DNA of 6,162 bases from Erysipelotrichaceae bacterium (GCA_003446295.1 DMBB01000023.1:1-6162); one strand, 5' to 3'. Positions 1-5,689 are shown, counted from the first letter of the stretch. Notes: generated by a model not told the origin, from the sequence alone. Program-made: numbers and translations.

Positions 1-72
1 TTTTGTGTGATCATACAGGAGTTTGTACGGTTTCAGCAGTTTTGCCGATATAACAGTGCAGCAGACAGATGA

Positions 73-1485
73 TTATGCTGCATCGATCTTGATCAGATTT
101 GTATTGCCGGACTGACCGTTTGTAATACCGCCGGTAATAACGATCCTGTCACCCGGCTTCAGATCCAGTGCAGCAATCGCTTCTTTTCTGGCGCTGAAGA
201 ACAGTACTTCCGTTGACGGGAACGATTCACAAAGTCTCGGCGTAACACCCCATGAAAGTGCCAGCTTCCGCCATGCCTTCTCACTGGTCGTCAAACCTAT
301 GATATCGACCGGTGCACGGAATCTGGAAACCAGACGTGCAGTCAGACTGGATAATGTACATGCAACGATTGCTTTCGCCTTGATATCGATCGCCATACCG
401 CATGTAGCATGGGAGATCGCATCTACGTCATTGCTGATCATGAACTCACTGTCATGGAAACGCTTCTCATAGTTGATGCTGTTTTCCGTTTCAACAGCAA
501 TTTTAGCCATAGCTTCTACAGCCTGGACAGGATACAGACCTGCTGCTGTTTCTCCCGACAGCATGATCGCACTGGAACCATCATATACCGCATTGGCAAC
601 GTCAGATACTTCTGCACGTGTCGGTCTGGGTTTCTGGATCATAGACTCAAGCATTTCCGTAGCTGTAATGGCACGTTTGCCGAGCATTCTGCACTTTGCA
701 ATCAGATCTTTCTGAATGTGAGGCAGCTGCTCAAACGGAATTTCAACGCCCAGATCGCCTCTGGCAACCATGATTCCGTCGCAGGCTTCACAGATCTCAT
801 CGATATGGTCAACACCGGACTGATTCTCGATCTTTGCAATCAGATCAATATCAGACGCATTGTGTTCATCAAGAACTCTCTGAACATCCAGCAGATCCTG
901 CTTCACTGAAACAAAAGAACATGCAATAAAGTCAACACCGTTCTCAATACCGAAGATGATGTCTTTTTCATCCTGTTCAGATAAGTATTTCTGGTGCAGA
1001 TGCTTTCCGGGGAAACTCATGGACTTCCTGTCGCTGATCACTCCGCCGGAAACGACCTCGGTCAGGATCTCTGTTCCGTTGATCTCCTTAACGCAGAAAT
1101 TCAGAAGTCCGTTATTGACCAGGATCGTATCACCCGGTTCAAGTTCTTTTGCCAGATCCGCATAGCTGACGGAAGCTCTATGTTCATTACCTACGATCTG
1201 CTCTGTCGTAAAAGTGAACTCAGCTCCTTCAGTCACTTCAGCCTTTCCGTTTTCAAACGTTCCGACTCTGAACTCAGGACCCTTTGTATCAAGCAGGATC
1301 GCGATCGGAAGATTCAGTTCTTCTCTGACTTTCTTGATCCTGTCGATCTTCACCTGATGTTCTGCATGTGTACCGTGTGAAAAGTTCAGTCTGGCAACAT
1401 TCATGCCGGCAAGGCACAGTTTTTTGAGTGTTTCTTCTGAATCACTTGCAGGTCCGATCGTACATATAATTTTCGTTTTTCTCAT
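73..1485 (-). CDS. pyk: Pyruvate kinase, complete
   Basis: Pyruvate kinase transfers phosphate from phosphoenolpyruvate to ADP in the last step of glycolysis, in the cytoplasm. The 470-residue product shows the family landmarks in order: ARLNFSHG (31-38), LLDTKGPEFR (64-73), the signature DLIAKIENQSG (214-224) with catalytic Lys218 and metal ligand Glu220, ARGDLGVEIP (241-250) with Asp244, and MLSGETAAG (308-316). It ends after the allosteric C-domain, so it lacks the extra PEP-utilizer-like domain of the longer (about 585-residue) Bacillus enzymes. Two normally conserved spots differ: the lid motif usually read as DDG is NNG (124-126), and the usual TATQML reads TATEML (274-279). The start is supported by GAGAGG at 1495-1500, 9 nt upstream. 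It is transcribed alone on this side, because its upstream neighbour is divergent. I found no convincing terminator in the 72 bases after the stop. The family call is very secure; the meaning of the substitutions is not. Confidence 0.98.
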   Translation of the reverse strand: MRKTKIICTIGPASDSEETLKKLCLAGMNVARLNFSHGTHAEHQVKIDRIKKVREELNLPIAILLDTKGPEFRVGTFENGKAEVTEGAEFTFTTEQIVGNEHRASVSYADLAKELEPGDTILVNNGLLNFCVKEINGTEILTEVVSGGVISDRKSMSFPGKHLHQKYLSEQDEKDIIFGIENGVDFIACSFVSVKQDLLDVQRVLDEHNASDIDLIAKIENQSGVDHIDEICEACDGIMVARGDLGVEIPFEQLPHIQKDLIAKCRMLGKRAITATEMLESMIQKPRPTRAEVSDVANAVYDGSSAIMLSGETAAGLYPVQAVEAMAKIAVETENSINYEKRFHDSEFMISNDVDAISHATCGMAIDIKAKAIVACTLSSLTARLVSRFRAPVDIIGLTTSEKAWRKLALSWGVTPRLCESFPSTEVLFFSARKEAIAALDLKPGDRIVITGGITNGQSGNTNLIKIDAA

Positions 1486-1665
1486 TCGTAATTACCTCTC
1501 TATTTATCAATATAGGCTGTTGTTATGGTTAAGCCGGTCATTGCCGGCCGTTGGTACAATAGCATTTTTTCCATATAAATTCCATAGAATTATTCAACGA
1601 ATGTTTTCCTGTTTAAGCACATTTCCCAATAGAATCCAATACAAATACTGCCACAGAAATGAACG

Positions 1666-1725
1666 CAAATATAAATTGCTAAATGTAATTTATATTTGAC
1701 ATTTAGTAATATAAAAATTATATTA
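1666..1725. promoter_or_regulatory. Three overlapping inverted repeats around the XRE-operon promoter (candidate operators)
   Basis: Repeat I is a perfect 12-bp inverted repeat, CAAATATAAATT (1666-1677) and AATTTATATTTG (1687-1698). Repeat II is ATTGCTAAATGT (1675-1686) and ACATTTAGTAAT (1699-1710), matching at 11 of 12 positions. Repeat III is TAATATAA (1707-1714) and TTATATTA (1718-1725), perfect with a 3-bp centre. Arms I and II interleave, so they would exclude each other as hairpins. All lie upstream of the expected transcription start near 1731, so they more likely act as DNA sites. Repeat II covers the -35 box and repeat III covers the -10 box. The XRE regulator encoded in the same operon is the natural candidate ligand; that link is inferred. 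Confidence 0.6.
1696..1724 (+). promoter_or_regulatory. Sigma-A type promoter of the membrane-protein/XRE operon
   Basis: A perfect -35 box TTGACA (1696-1701) and a TATATT -10 box (1719-1724) are separated by exactly 17 bp. Transcription would start near 1731, giving a leader of about 32 nt that contains the ribosome site AAGGAGG (1750-1756). A promoter this close to consensus should be strong unless repressed, which fits the operator-like symmetry overlapping both boxes. Confidence 0.82.
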
Positions 1726-1762
1726 AGGGTGTACATGATCAATCATATCAAGGAGGCAGATT

Positions 1763-2278
1763 ATGAAAGAAGCTCTGATAATAACCACCAGCATGACTTC
1801 AGCATTCGTCGTAGTCATGATACTGAATATTGCCCGCAAAAGGTCAGGCATCCCGCAGGACAGACAATTTGATGAAAGGCAGATCCTTGCGCGGAACAAA
1901 GCATATATGACCGGTTTCTTCGTTACTCTGCTGCTCATGCTGGCAGATATACTTCTGAAGTTGGCAGGAAAAGCATTTTACACAGACCCGCTGGCTGAGC
2001 TGAGTGCTGTATTCATCGGCATCGGCGTATTTGCTGTTCTTGCTGTATGGAATGATGCATTTCTCCTGCCCGCCCAGAAACCGTTTCTGCTGATACTGCT
2101 GTATGGTGTGATCGCTGCGGAAAGAATGCTGCGCTTCCTGTACAGTCTCAGGAATGGCGAATGCTTCAGCTTCGGAAAACTGACACTGTCCTGCATCAAC
2201 GGCGTCATCGCGGTCACATTCTTTTCAATATTCGTCATTCTCCTGCTCAAACAGCACAGTGACAGATCTGAGGACTGA
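1763..2278 (+). CDS. Small integral membrane protein of unknown function, partner of an XRE regulator
   Basis: I cannot assign a function. The 171-residue product is very hydrophobic, with about five predicted membrane segments near residues 5-23, 48-68, 80-102, 106-125 and 143-163. There is a short basic stretch after the first one (ARKRSG). The loop between segments 1 and 2 carries FDERQ (36-40) followed by RNKA (44-47), a charged motif reminiscent of small DUF2178-like membrane proteins of Bacillota and archaea that often sit beside short XRE regulators; this assignment is from memory and tentative. The start is secure: AAGGAGG (1750-1756) stands 6 nt before the ATG, 32 nt after the inferred transcription start. 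The XRE gene begins 3 bp after its stop, so the two are co-transcribed and probably translationally coupled. Possible roles include a membrane signal sensor or a protein whose amount the regulator controls, but neither is shown. Confidence 0.85.
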   Translation: MKEALIITTSMTSAFVVVMILNIARKRSGIPQDRQFDERQILARNKAYMTGFFVTLLLMLADILLKLAGKAFYTDPLAELSAVFIGIGVFAVLAVWNDAFLLPAQKPFLLILLYGVIAAERMLRFLYSLRNGECFSFGKLTLSCINGVIAVTFFSIFVILLLKQHSDRSED

Positions 2279-2281
2279 GTC

Positions 2282-2476
2282 ATGAAAAATCTGAACATGA
2301 AAGCCGCCAGAGCAGCCAAAGACTACTCCCAGCAGCAGCTTGCCGATATCGTCGGTGTAACAAGGCAGACGATCAACGCTATTGAAAAAGGAGATTATAA
2401 TCCCACCATTAAGCTATGCCTGGCAATATGCAAAGCGCTTGATAAGACACTTGACGAATTGTTCTGGGAAGAATAA
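2282..2476 (+). CDS. Short XRE-family (Cro/CI-type) helix-turn-helix regulator
   Basis: This 64-residue protein is almost entirely one HTH_3 domain. It has the typical order: an N-terminal helix with KAARAAKDYS (7-16), the helix-turn-helix QQQLADIVGV-TRQTINAIEKG (17-37), then NPTIKLCLAICKALDKTLDELF (40-61). There is no sensing or oligomerisation domain, as in other minimal XRE proteins. It should bind DNA as a dimer in the cytoplasm. The ATG follows the upstream membrane-protein stop by 3 bp, with GAGGA (2270-2274) 7 nt ahead, which points to one operon and coupled translation. The interleaved inverted repeats at 1666-1725 around the operon promoter are the likeliest target, giving autoregulation. 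Whether the membrane protein controls its activity is unknown. No strong terminator follows the gene, so some read-through into the OPRT-like gene is possible. Confidence 0.95.
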   Translation: MKNLNMKAARAAKDYSQQQLADIVGVTRQTINAIEKGDYNPTIKLCLAICKALDKTLDELFWEE

Positions 2477-2541
2477 AAACGTTATCCGGCACTCAGCAGA
2501 CGCATGTCTTTTCACTTGCTGATGTATAACACAAAGAAATT

Positions 2542-2573
2542 TGTTAAAATATGCATATATAGATTGAGAGGAG
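2542..2573 (+). promoter_or_regulatory. Extended -10 promoter and ribosome site that set the start of the OPRT-like gene
   Basis: TGTTAAAAT (2542-2550) matches the extended -10 pattern TGn plus hexamer. No good -35 is seen at the right distance. A start near 2557 would leave a leader of about 25 nt carrying GAGAGGAG (2566-2573), 8 nt before the ATG at 2582. This decides the start: an in-frame ATG at 2504 lies upstream of the promoter, has no ribosome site, and would add 26 residues that do not fit the family. Confidence 0.6.
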
Positions 2574-2581
2574 ACAATCAT

Positions 2582-3226
2582 ATGTCTGTTGAGATCAAAG
2601 AATACTATAATCCGAACAGCCCGCTGAAACTTCGTGTTGCTAGAGGACATTTCGCAACCAGCCACAGCCACATTAATTATTATGTAGATCTGACTTTTAC
2701 AAAGCACAGACTCTCAGAAGCAAAAGAAGCAGCCAGACAGCTGACTGCCAAATACAAGAGCTCAACCATCATTGACACGATTCTGTGTCTGGATGGTACT
2801 GAAGTGGTTGGCGCATGCATGGCAAGCGATCTTACAAAGAGCGGATTCCAGAGCATCAACCTCCACAACACAGTCTATGTTCTGACTCCCGAGCATACGA
2901 CAGGCAGCCAGCTCATTTTCCGTGACAACACAAAGATGATGATCGAAGGAAAGCATGTTCTGATCCTTGCGGCATCCATTACGACCGGATATACCGTAGA
3001 AGGCGGCATTGAAGCAGTCAATTACTACGGAGGAACAGTTGTAGGTGTCAGCTCGATCTTCGCATCCATGAAAGAATGCGCCGGATTCCCTGTTTACTCT
3101 GTATTCAATACTGATTACTTCATGAACGACTATCAGAGTACACAGTACCATGAATGCCCGTTATGCAAAAAAGGCATCAAACTGGATGGTATTGTCAACA
3201 CATTCGGCATCTCATATTTCAAATAA
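2582..3226 (+). CDS. Orotate phosphoribosyltransferase-like protein with atypical PRPP loop
   Basis: The 214-residue product resembles type I phosphoribosyltransferases of the orotate branch, which join a base to PRPP. Visible landmarks are GHFATSHSHINYYVD (22-36), IDTILCLDGTEVVGA (64-78), the RDN segment (114-116) and HVLILAASITTGYTVEGG (125-142), which aligns with the PRPP loop. In ordinary family members that loop reads D-D/E-D before xxTTG; here both acidic positions are Ala130 and Ala131. The tail HECPLCKKGIKLD (190-202) has a Cys-x-x-Cys pair (192, 195) that could bind metal. From memory, a set of Bacillota proteins annotated as orotate phosphoribosyltransferase shares this loop and tail, so this is probably a distinct subfamily and not a decayed gene. 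No other pyrimidine genes are nearby, so I do not call it pyrE. It has its own promoter and terminator. The fold call is good; the substrate and even catalysis are uncertain. Confidence 0.85.
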   Translation: MSVEIKEYYNPNSPLKLRVARGHFATSHSHINYYVDLTFTKHRLSEAKEAARQLTAKYKSSTIIDTILCLDGTEVVGACMASDLTKSGFQSINLHNTVYVLTPEHTTGSQLIFRDNTKMMIEGKHVLILAASITTGYTVEGGIEAVNYYGGTVVGVSSIFASMKECAGFPVYSVFNTDYFMNDYQSTQYHECPLCKKGIKLDGIVNTFGISYFK

Positions 3227-3237
3227 AAGGATTTCCC

Positions 3238-3261
3238 AGAGGAGGCGCAAGCCTCCTTTTT
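3238..3261 (+). terminator. Rho-independent terminator of the OPRT-like gene
   Basis: The stem GGAGGC (3241-3246) and GCCTCC (3251-3256) closes a GCAA loop and runs directly into five T residues (3257-3261). The stem can extend outward by two or three pairs into the T-run. It begins about 12 nt after the stop at 3226. Confidence 0.92.
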
Positions 3262-3266
3262 CAGTT

Positions 3267-3291
3267 AAAAAAAGCGAAACATTGCTGTTTC
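3267..3291 (-). terminator. Rho-independent terminator of the phosphatase gene
   Basis: Read on the minus strand, GAAACA (3291-3286), loop GCAA, and TGTTTC (3281-3276) form a 6-bp stem, followed by GC and seven T residues (3273-3267). The first stem arm overlaps the TGA stop codon at 3292-3290. It sits only a few bases from the opposing terminator of the OPRT-like gene. Confidence 0.78.
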
Positions 3292-4051
3292 ACTCTGTAT
3301 ACATATCACGCATTTTCTTCAGCTTTTCAGCATCCAGTCCGTATTCTGCACCCAGGAATTCATCGATCGAATCATAATGTAAATGGATCTCTTCCAGCAT
3401 AGATCTGCCGAAGAATTCCATGACTCCGTTTTCAATCCACAGCAATGACGGAAGATAATCATCCTTCAGTGCTTCTTCATACATCTGCATGAAGATCTGG
3501 TTGATCGTCTCTTCATAATACTCGTTGCTGAGAATATAGTCTTCCATCACTGTTTCCTCATCAACACCAAGTGCCAGCAAAAGCAGAATCGCAGCAGCTC
3601 CTGTTCTGTCCTTGCCGGAAGCACAATGAAAGATGATAGGAACCTTTCCTTCCGCAACACTCTCCAGGAATAATTTGAAATCCAGATTCCCGAAGATGAT
3701 CTCCTTATAATACAGTTCCAGTTTATTGAACTGCTGTTTCGCTTCTTCACCCGTCTGATGCATTCCGGCAGGTGAAAAATCGATCCTTCGGGCAGCCTCA
3801 GGCACATAGCCGCTGTGCTCGATCTGCTGCGCACCAGGAATTTCCGGATCAGGCTTGCGCTTTCTCTGCCAGTCAGCCCGCAGGTCCATGATGTATCTGA
3901 TATTCAGTGAACCGATCTCGTTCAGTTCCCTTTCACTCATACGGTAAAGCCCGCCGCTGCGGAAAAACAGACCGCTGCGGACATGCCTGCCGTCTATGGT
4001 CGGATAACCGCCAAGATCTCTGAAATTCAATTCTTTTCGAATAAATACCAT
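3290..4051 (-). CDS. Tyrosine/dual-specificity protein phosphatase (IphP/MptpB/LipA-like)
   Basis: The 253-residue product is a cysteine-dependent phosphatase of the Y_phosphatase3 type. It has the N-terminal NFRDLGGY (9-16), RSG (31-33), DLR (56-58) and the P-loop HCASGKDRTG (142-151) with nucleophile Cys143 and phosphate-binding Arg149. The Lys-Asp inside the loop (147-148) is the variant known from mycobacterial MptpB and Listeria LipA, enzymes reported to act on phosphotyrosine, phosphoserine/threonine and phosphoinositides. There is no signal peptide or membrane segment, so it should be cytoplasmic unless exported by another route. No kinase gene is adjacent and the substrate is unknown. 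The start is fixed by an in-frame stop two codons upstream, yet there is no proper ribosome site close to the ATG. A GATAAT box lies at 4065-4060, suggesting a very short or absent leader. It is preceded on the same strand by the S10 gene, but that gene has its own terminator, so the two are probably separate transcripts. Confidence 0.93.
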   Translation of the reverse strand: MVFIRKELNFRDLGGYPTIDGRHVRSGLFFRSGGLYRMSERELNEIGSLNIRYIMDLRADWQRKRKPDPEIPGAQQIEHSGYVPEAARRIDFSPAGMHQTGEEAKQQFNKLELYYKEIIFGNLDFKLFLESVAEGKVPIIFHCASGKDRTGAAAILLLLALGVDEETVMEDYILSNEYYEETINQIFMQMYEEALKDDYLPSLLWIENGVMEFFGRSMLEEIHLHYDSIDEFLGAEYGLDAEKLKKMRDMYTE

Positions 4052-4059
4052 AACTCAAT

Positions 4060-4086
4060 ATTATCGTTGGATCACCTTAAAAACAA
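4060..4086 (-). promoter_or_regulatory. Possible phosphatase promoter abutting the start codon
   Basis: On the minus strand a GATAAT -10-like box (4065-4060) lies 15 bp after TTGTTT (4086-4081). The spacer is shorter than ideal. Transcription would start about 2-3 nt before the ATG at 4051, giving a nearly leaderless message, consistent with the missing ribosome site. A small inverted repeat, ACCTT (4074-4078) and AAGGT (4085-4089), overlaps the -35. Confidence 0.35.
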
Positions 4087-4111
4087 GGTCATTTCTGACG
4101 TTCTGACATGA

Positions 4112-4155
4112 TGGAAACAAACAGCAGTCCGGTTTTTTAAGCCGGACCGTGCTGT
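4112..4155 (-). terminator. Terminator hairpin of the S10 carboxypeptidase gene
   Basis: The arms ACAGCA-GTCCGG (4121-4132) and CCGGAC-CG-TGCTGT (4142-4155) pair over 12 bp with a 2-nt CG bulge, and the inner A/T bases can extend the stem. Read on the minus strand the hairpin runs into TTGTTT (4120-4115). It begins 26 nt past the stop of the S10 gene. The T-tract is interrupted by a G, so termination may be partial. Confidence 0.75.
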
Positions 4156-4181
4156 GTATTCAAAATGTGTGATTGTTCGTA

Positions 4182-5546
4182 TCAGCCAGCGATAAATTCA
4201 CGGATGTCCTTGACGAACATTTCTGCGGAATCATCACCGATATATGCCATATGTCCGCCGGGATATTCCTTCATCTGTACTCTGTTCAGATCAAGATCGG
4301 AATTCGCTACGGTATATCTAACATTGCCTGCTACCGTGCACATATCAAACAGACCTGTCGCAAAGAAGATCCTGAAATCTTTGTTTCTTCTCTGAACATT
4401 TTCAAGTGCTGTCAGGCTTGTTCTCTTTGAATCACGGTCCCACTCGGTATTCACAACACAATTCAGCATGTCATAAGGCATTTTCGGAAGTCCGTGCTTT
4501 TCAACAAACAGATTTGCGCACGCTGAGAATGCCGGCGTAAACATACCCATTCCCGAATCATCAGAAAGTACATCATACTCCTGTTCTTTCACTGTATCCG
4601 GCATGAGATATCGTCCGTCATAATATCCGATCATCTGGTTCTCAACAGCTTCTTTCAGGAATTCCTGCATCGTATAGCGCAGATGGTTTTTGATCAGTTT
4701 CTCTTCTTTCAGGCCGGTCATCCAGGAGATCCTTCTGGCTGCTTTCTTGACTTCCTTCTCATTGGCATTCCTGCCCAAGAACAGAAGACGCGCATATTCC
4801 GGCGCAAATGCCCAGGCCTCTTCAGCTGCCTGATAAGGATCTTTGCCCGTATGCAGCGCATACGTTGCTGCACAGGTCAGCAGATTGATCGCAGGTTTGT
4901 TTGTATCAGCGAGTCTGTTCTTGAATCCGCCGGTTGAGAAAGCTGTTCCCAGCAGAATGATGCCGTTCAGTGAAATACCATAAAGATGCTTATCTCCAAG
5001 AACTGCTCCGCCGTACAGCGCTTCTACTACTGCAGGTCCGCGGACAGTTCCATAGCTTTCTCCGAAGAAATACAGCGGACTGTTGGCACGTTCATGCTGG
5101 ACGATCCAGTGTCTGATGAACTGTGCAACTGCTACAGCATCGTTATCTACTGATTCATATTCTTTTTTTGTTTCCTCATTGATCTTTGAATAACCTGTTC
5201 CCGGAGGATCGATCAGCACCAGATCCGCAATGTCCAGTATGCAGAACGGATTCTTTTCCAGAGCATACGGCGGTGTGACGGGAGGATTCTTAATGTCATC
5301 AAAATGTACCCTTTCCGGTCCGAAAAGTCCGAGGTGAAGCCAGACGACACCTGAGCCCGGGCCTCCGTTCGTGATGAAGATGACAGGGTGATCTTTACCG
5401 TCGGTATTGATGTATGTAAAAGACGTGATCTCTGTAGTATCTTTGAAAGAGCCTTTCTCCAGCAGAAATCTGTAATTCACATTTGTCCCGTTGATATTGA
5501 TGCTGTCAGTAAATTCTGAGATCGTTTCAAGTTTTTCAAAATCCAT
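4182..5546 (-). CDS. Serine carboxypeptidase, peptidase family S10
   Basis: The 454-residue product is an alpha/beta-hydrolase of the S10 carboxypeptidase family, which removes C-terminal amino acids from peptides. It shows the substrate carboxylate-binding motif NGGPGSG (60-66), the DPPGTGYS segment (113-120), the nucleophile elbow GESYG (162-166, Ser164), the acid in TGLFDMCT (Asp401) and the histidine in GGHMAY (His432), so the triad is complete. The length is normal for the family. Many known S10 enzymes are secreted, vacuolar or lysosomal and work at acid pH; this N-terminus is polar (MDFEKLETIS) with no signal peptide, so a cytoplasmic location is inferred. The start is supported by AAGAGGAA (5560-5553) 6 nt upstream. 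A TetR-type regulator is divergent from it across 206 bp and may control it. The natural substrate is unknown; roles in peptide scavenging or acyl transfer are both possible for the fold. Confidence 0.93.
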   Translation of the reverse strand: MDFEKLETISEFTDSININGTNVNYRFLLEKGSFKDTTEITSFTYINTDGKDHPVIFITNGGPGSGVVWLHLGLFGPERVHFDDIKNPPVTPPYALEKNPFCILDIADLVLIDPPGTGYSKINEETKKEYESVDNDAVAVAQFIRHWIVQHERANSPLYFFGESYGTVRGPAVVEALYGGAVLGDKHLYGISLNGIILLGTAFSTGGFKNRLADTNKPAINLLTCAATYALHTGKDPYQAAEEAWAFAPEYARLLFLGRNANEKEVKKAARRISWMTGLKEEKLIKNHLRYTMQEFLKEAVENQMIGYYDGRYLMPDTVKEQEYDVLSDDSGMGMFTPAFSACANLFVEKHGLPKMPYDMLNCVVNTEWDRDSKRTSLTALENVQRRNKDFRIFFATGLFDMCTVAGNVRYTVANSDLDLNRVQMKEYPGGHMAYIGDDSAEMFVKDIREFIAG

Positions 5547-5566
5547 AATACATTCCTCTTTGCTCT

Positions 5567-5575
5567 AATATATCA
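5567..5575 (-). promoter_or_regulatory. Candidate extended -10 promoter of the S10 gene
   Basis: On the minus strand TGATATATT (5575-5567) fits the extended -10 pattern; I see no clear -35. A start near 5560 would leave only about 14 nt of leader, just enough to include the ribosome site AAGAGGAA. A start further upstream is also possible. Confidence 0.4.
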
Positions 5576-5624
5576 GATTCATCTATGTTTTTGCCTCTGA
5601 TGCATTGAAATAGCTGCGGATACG

Positions 5625-5636
5625 ATCGTGCACGAT
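5625..5636. promoter_or_regulatory. Perfect 12-bp palindrome, candidate operator
   Basis: ATCGTGCACGAT reads the same on both strands and stands between the divergent S10 and TetR genes. A similar half-site, ATTGTGCA, recurs at 5644-5651. TetR-family proteins commonly bind palindromes between themselves and a divergent target, so this is a plausible site, but binding is inferred. Confidence 0.4.
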
Positions 5637-5675
5637 GTGGCTCATTGTGCAAACCGACCGTTTTTTGGCCCTTGC

Positions 5676-5689
5676 CATGGTATATCATG
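5676..5689 (+). promoter_or_regulatory. Extended -10 box of tetR-type gene inside an imperfect palindrome
   Basis: CATGGTATATCATG is a 14-bp palindrome with one non-matching pair. It contains TGGTATATC (5678-5686), an extended -10 pattern that would give a start near 5693 and a leader of about 60 nt for the regulator. Binding here by the regulator would block its own transcription. No good -35 is visible. Confidence 0.4.

Larger units (their letters stand above)
1486..1762. other. Divergent intergenic region between pyk and the membrane-protein/XRE operon
   Basis: No convincing gene is seen here. The right half holds the consensus promoter and nested inverted repeats listed separately. The left half should contain the pyk promoter on the minus strand. 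A TATATT box (minus strand, 1514-1509) lies just upstream of the pyk ribosome site but has no good -35. It also holds a short hairpin in the presumed pyk leader (GCCGG 1533-1537 with CCGGC 1544-1548) and two TTCCATA copies (1569-1575 and 1580-1586), 11 bp apart. Confidence 0.7.

Noticed and set aside
409..1380. Several plus-strand open frames across the pyruvate kinase gene
   Set aside because: They are antisense shadows of a clearly conserved gene, have no recognisable domains and no proper ribosome sites.
1403..1699. Plus-strand 98-codon open frame across the pyk 5' end and the intergenic region
   Set aside because: It overlaps the start of pyk antisense, runs into the operator region and has no ribosome site or recognisable composition; it looks like chance.
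1666..1710. Riboswitch or attenuator made of mutually exclusive hairpins
   Set aside because: The arms lie upstream of the well-placed promoter start near 1731, so they would not be in the operon transcript; DNA operators fit better.
1763..2476. Toxin-antitoxin pair made of the membrane protein and the XRE regulator
   Set aside because: The gene order and autoregulated look are compatible, but the membrane protein is a 171-residue multi-spanning protein unlike known small membrane toxins, and nothing shows toxicity.
2493..2522. Possible terminator after the XRE gene (TCAGCA 2493-2498 with TGCTGA 2517-2522, or AGAC/GTCT with four T residues)
   Set aside because: The longer pair has a large loop and no T-run; the shorter stem is only 4 bp, so neither is convincing.
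2504..2581. N-terminal extension of the OPRT-like protein from an upstream in-frame ATG at 2504
   Set aside because: That ATG has no ribosome site and lies before the extended -10 promoter; GAGAGGAG 8 nt before 2582 fits the real start.
2762..3151. Minus-strand open frame within the OPRT-like gene
   Set aside because: It is an antisense shadow of a gene with conserved motifs and has no supporting start signal.
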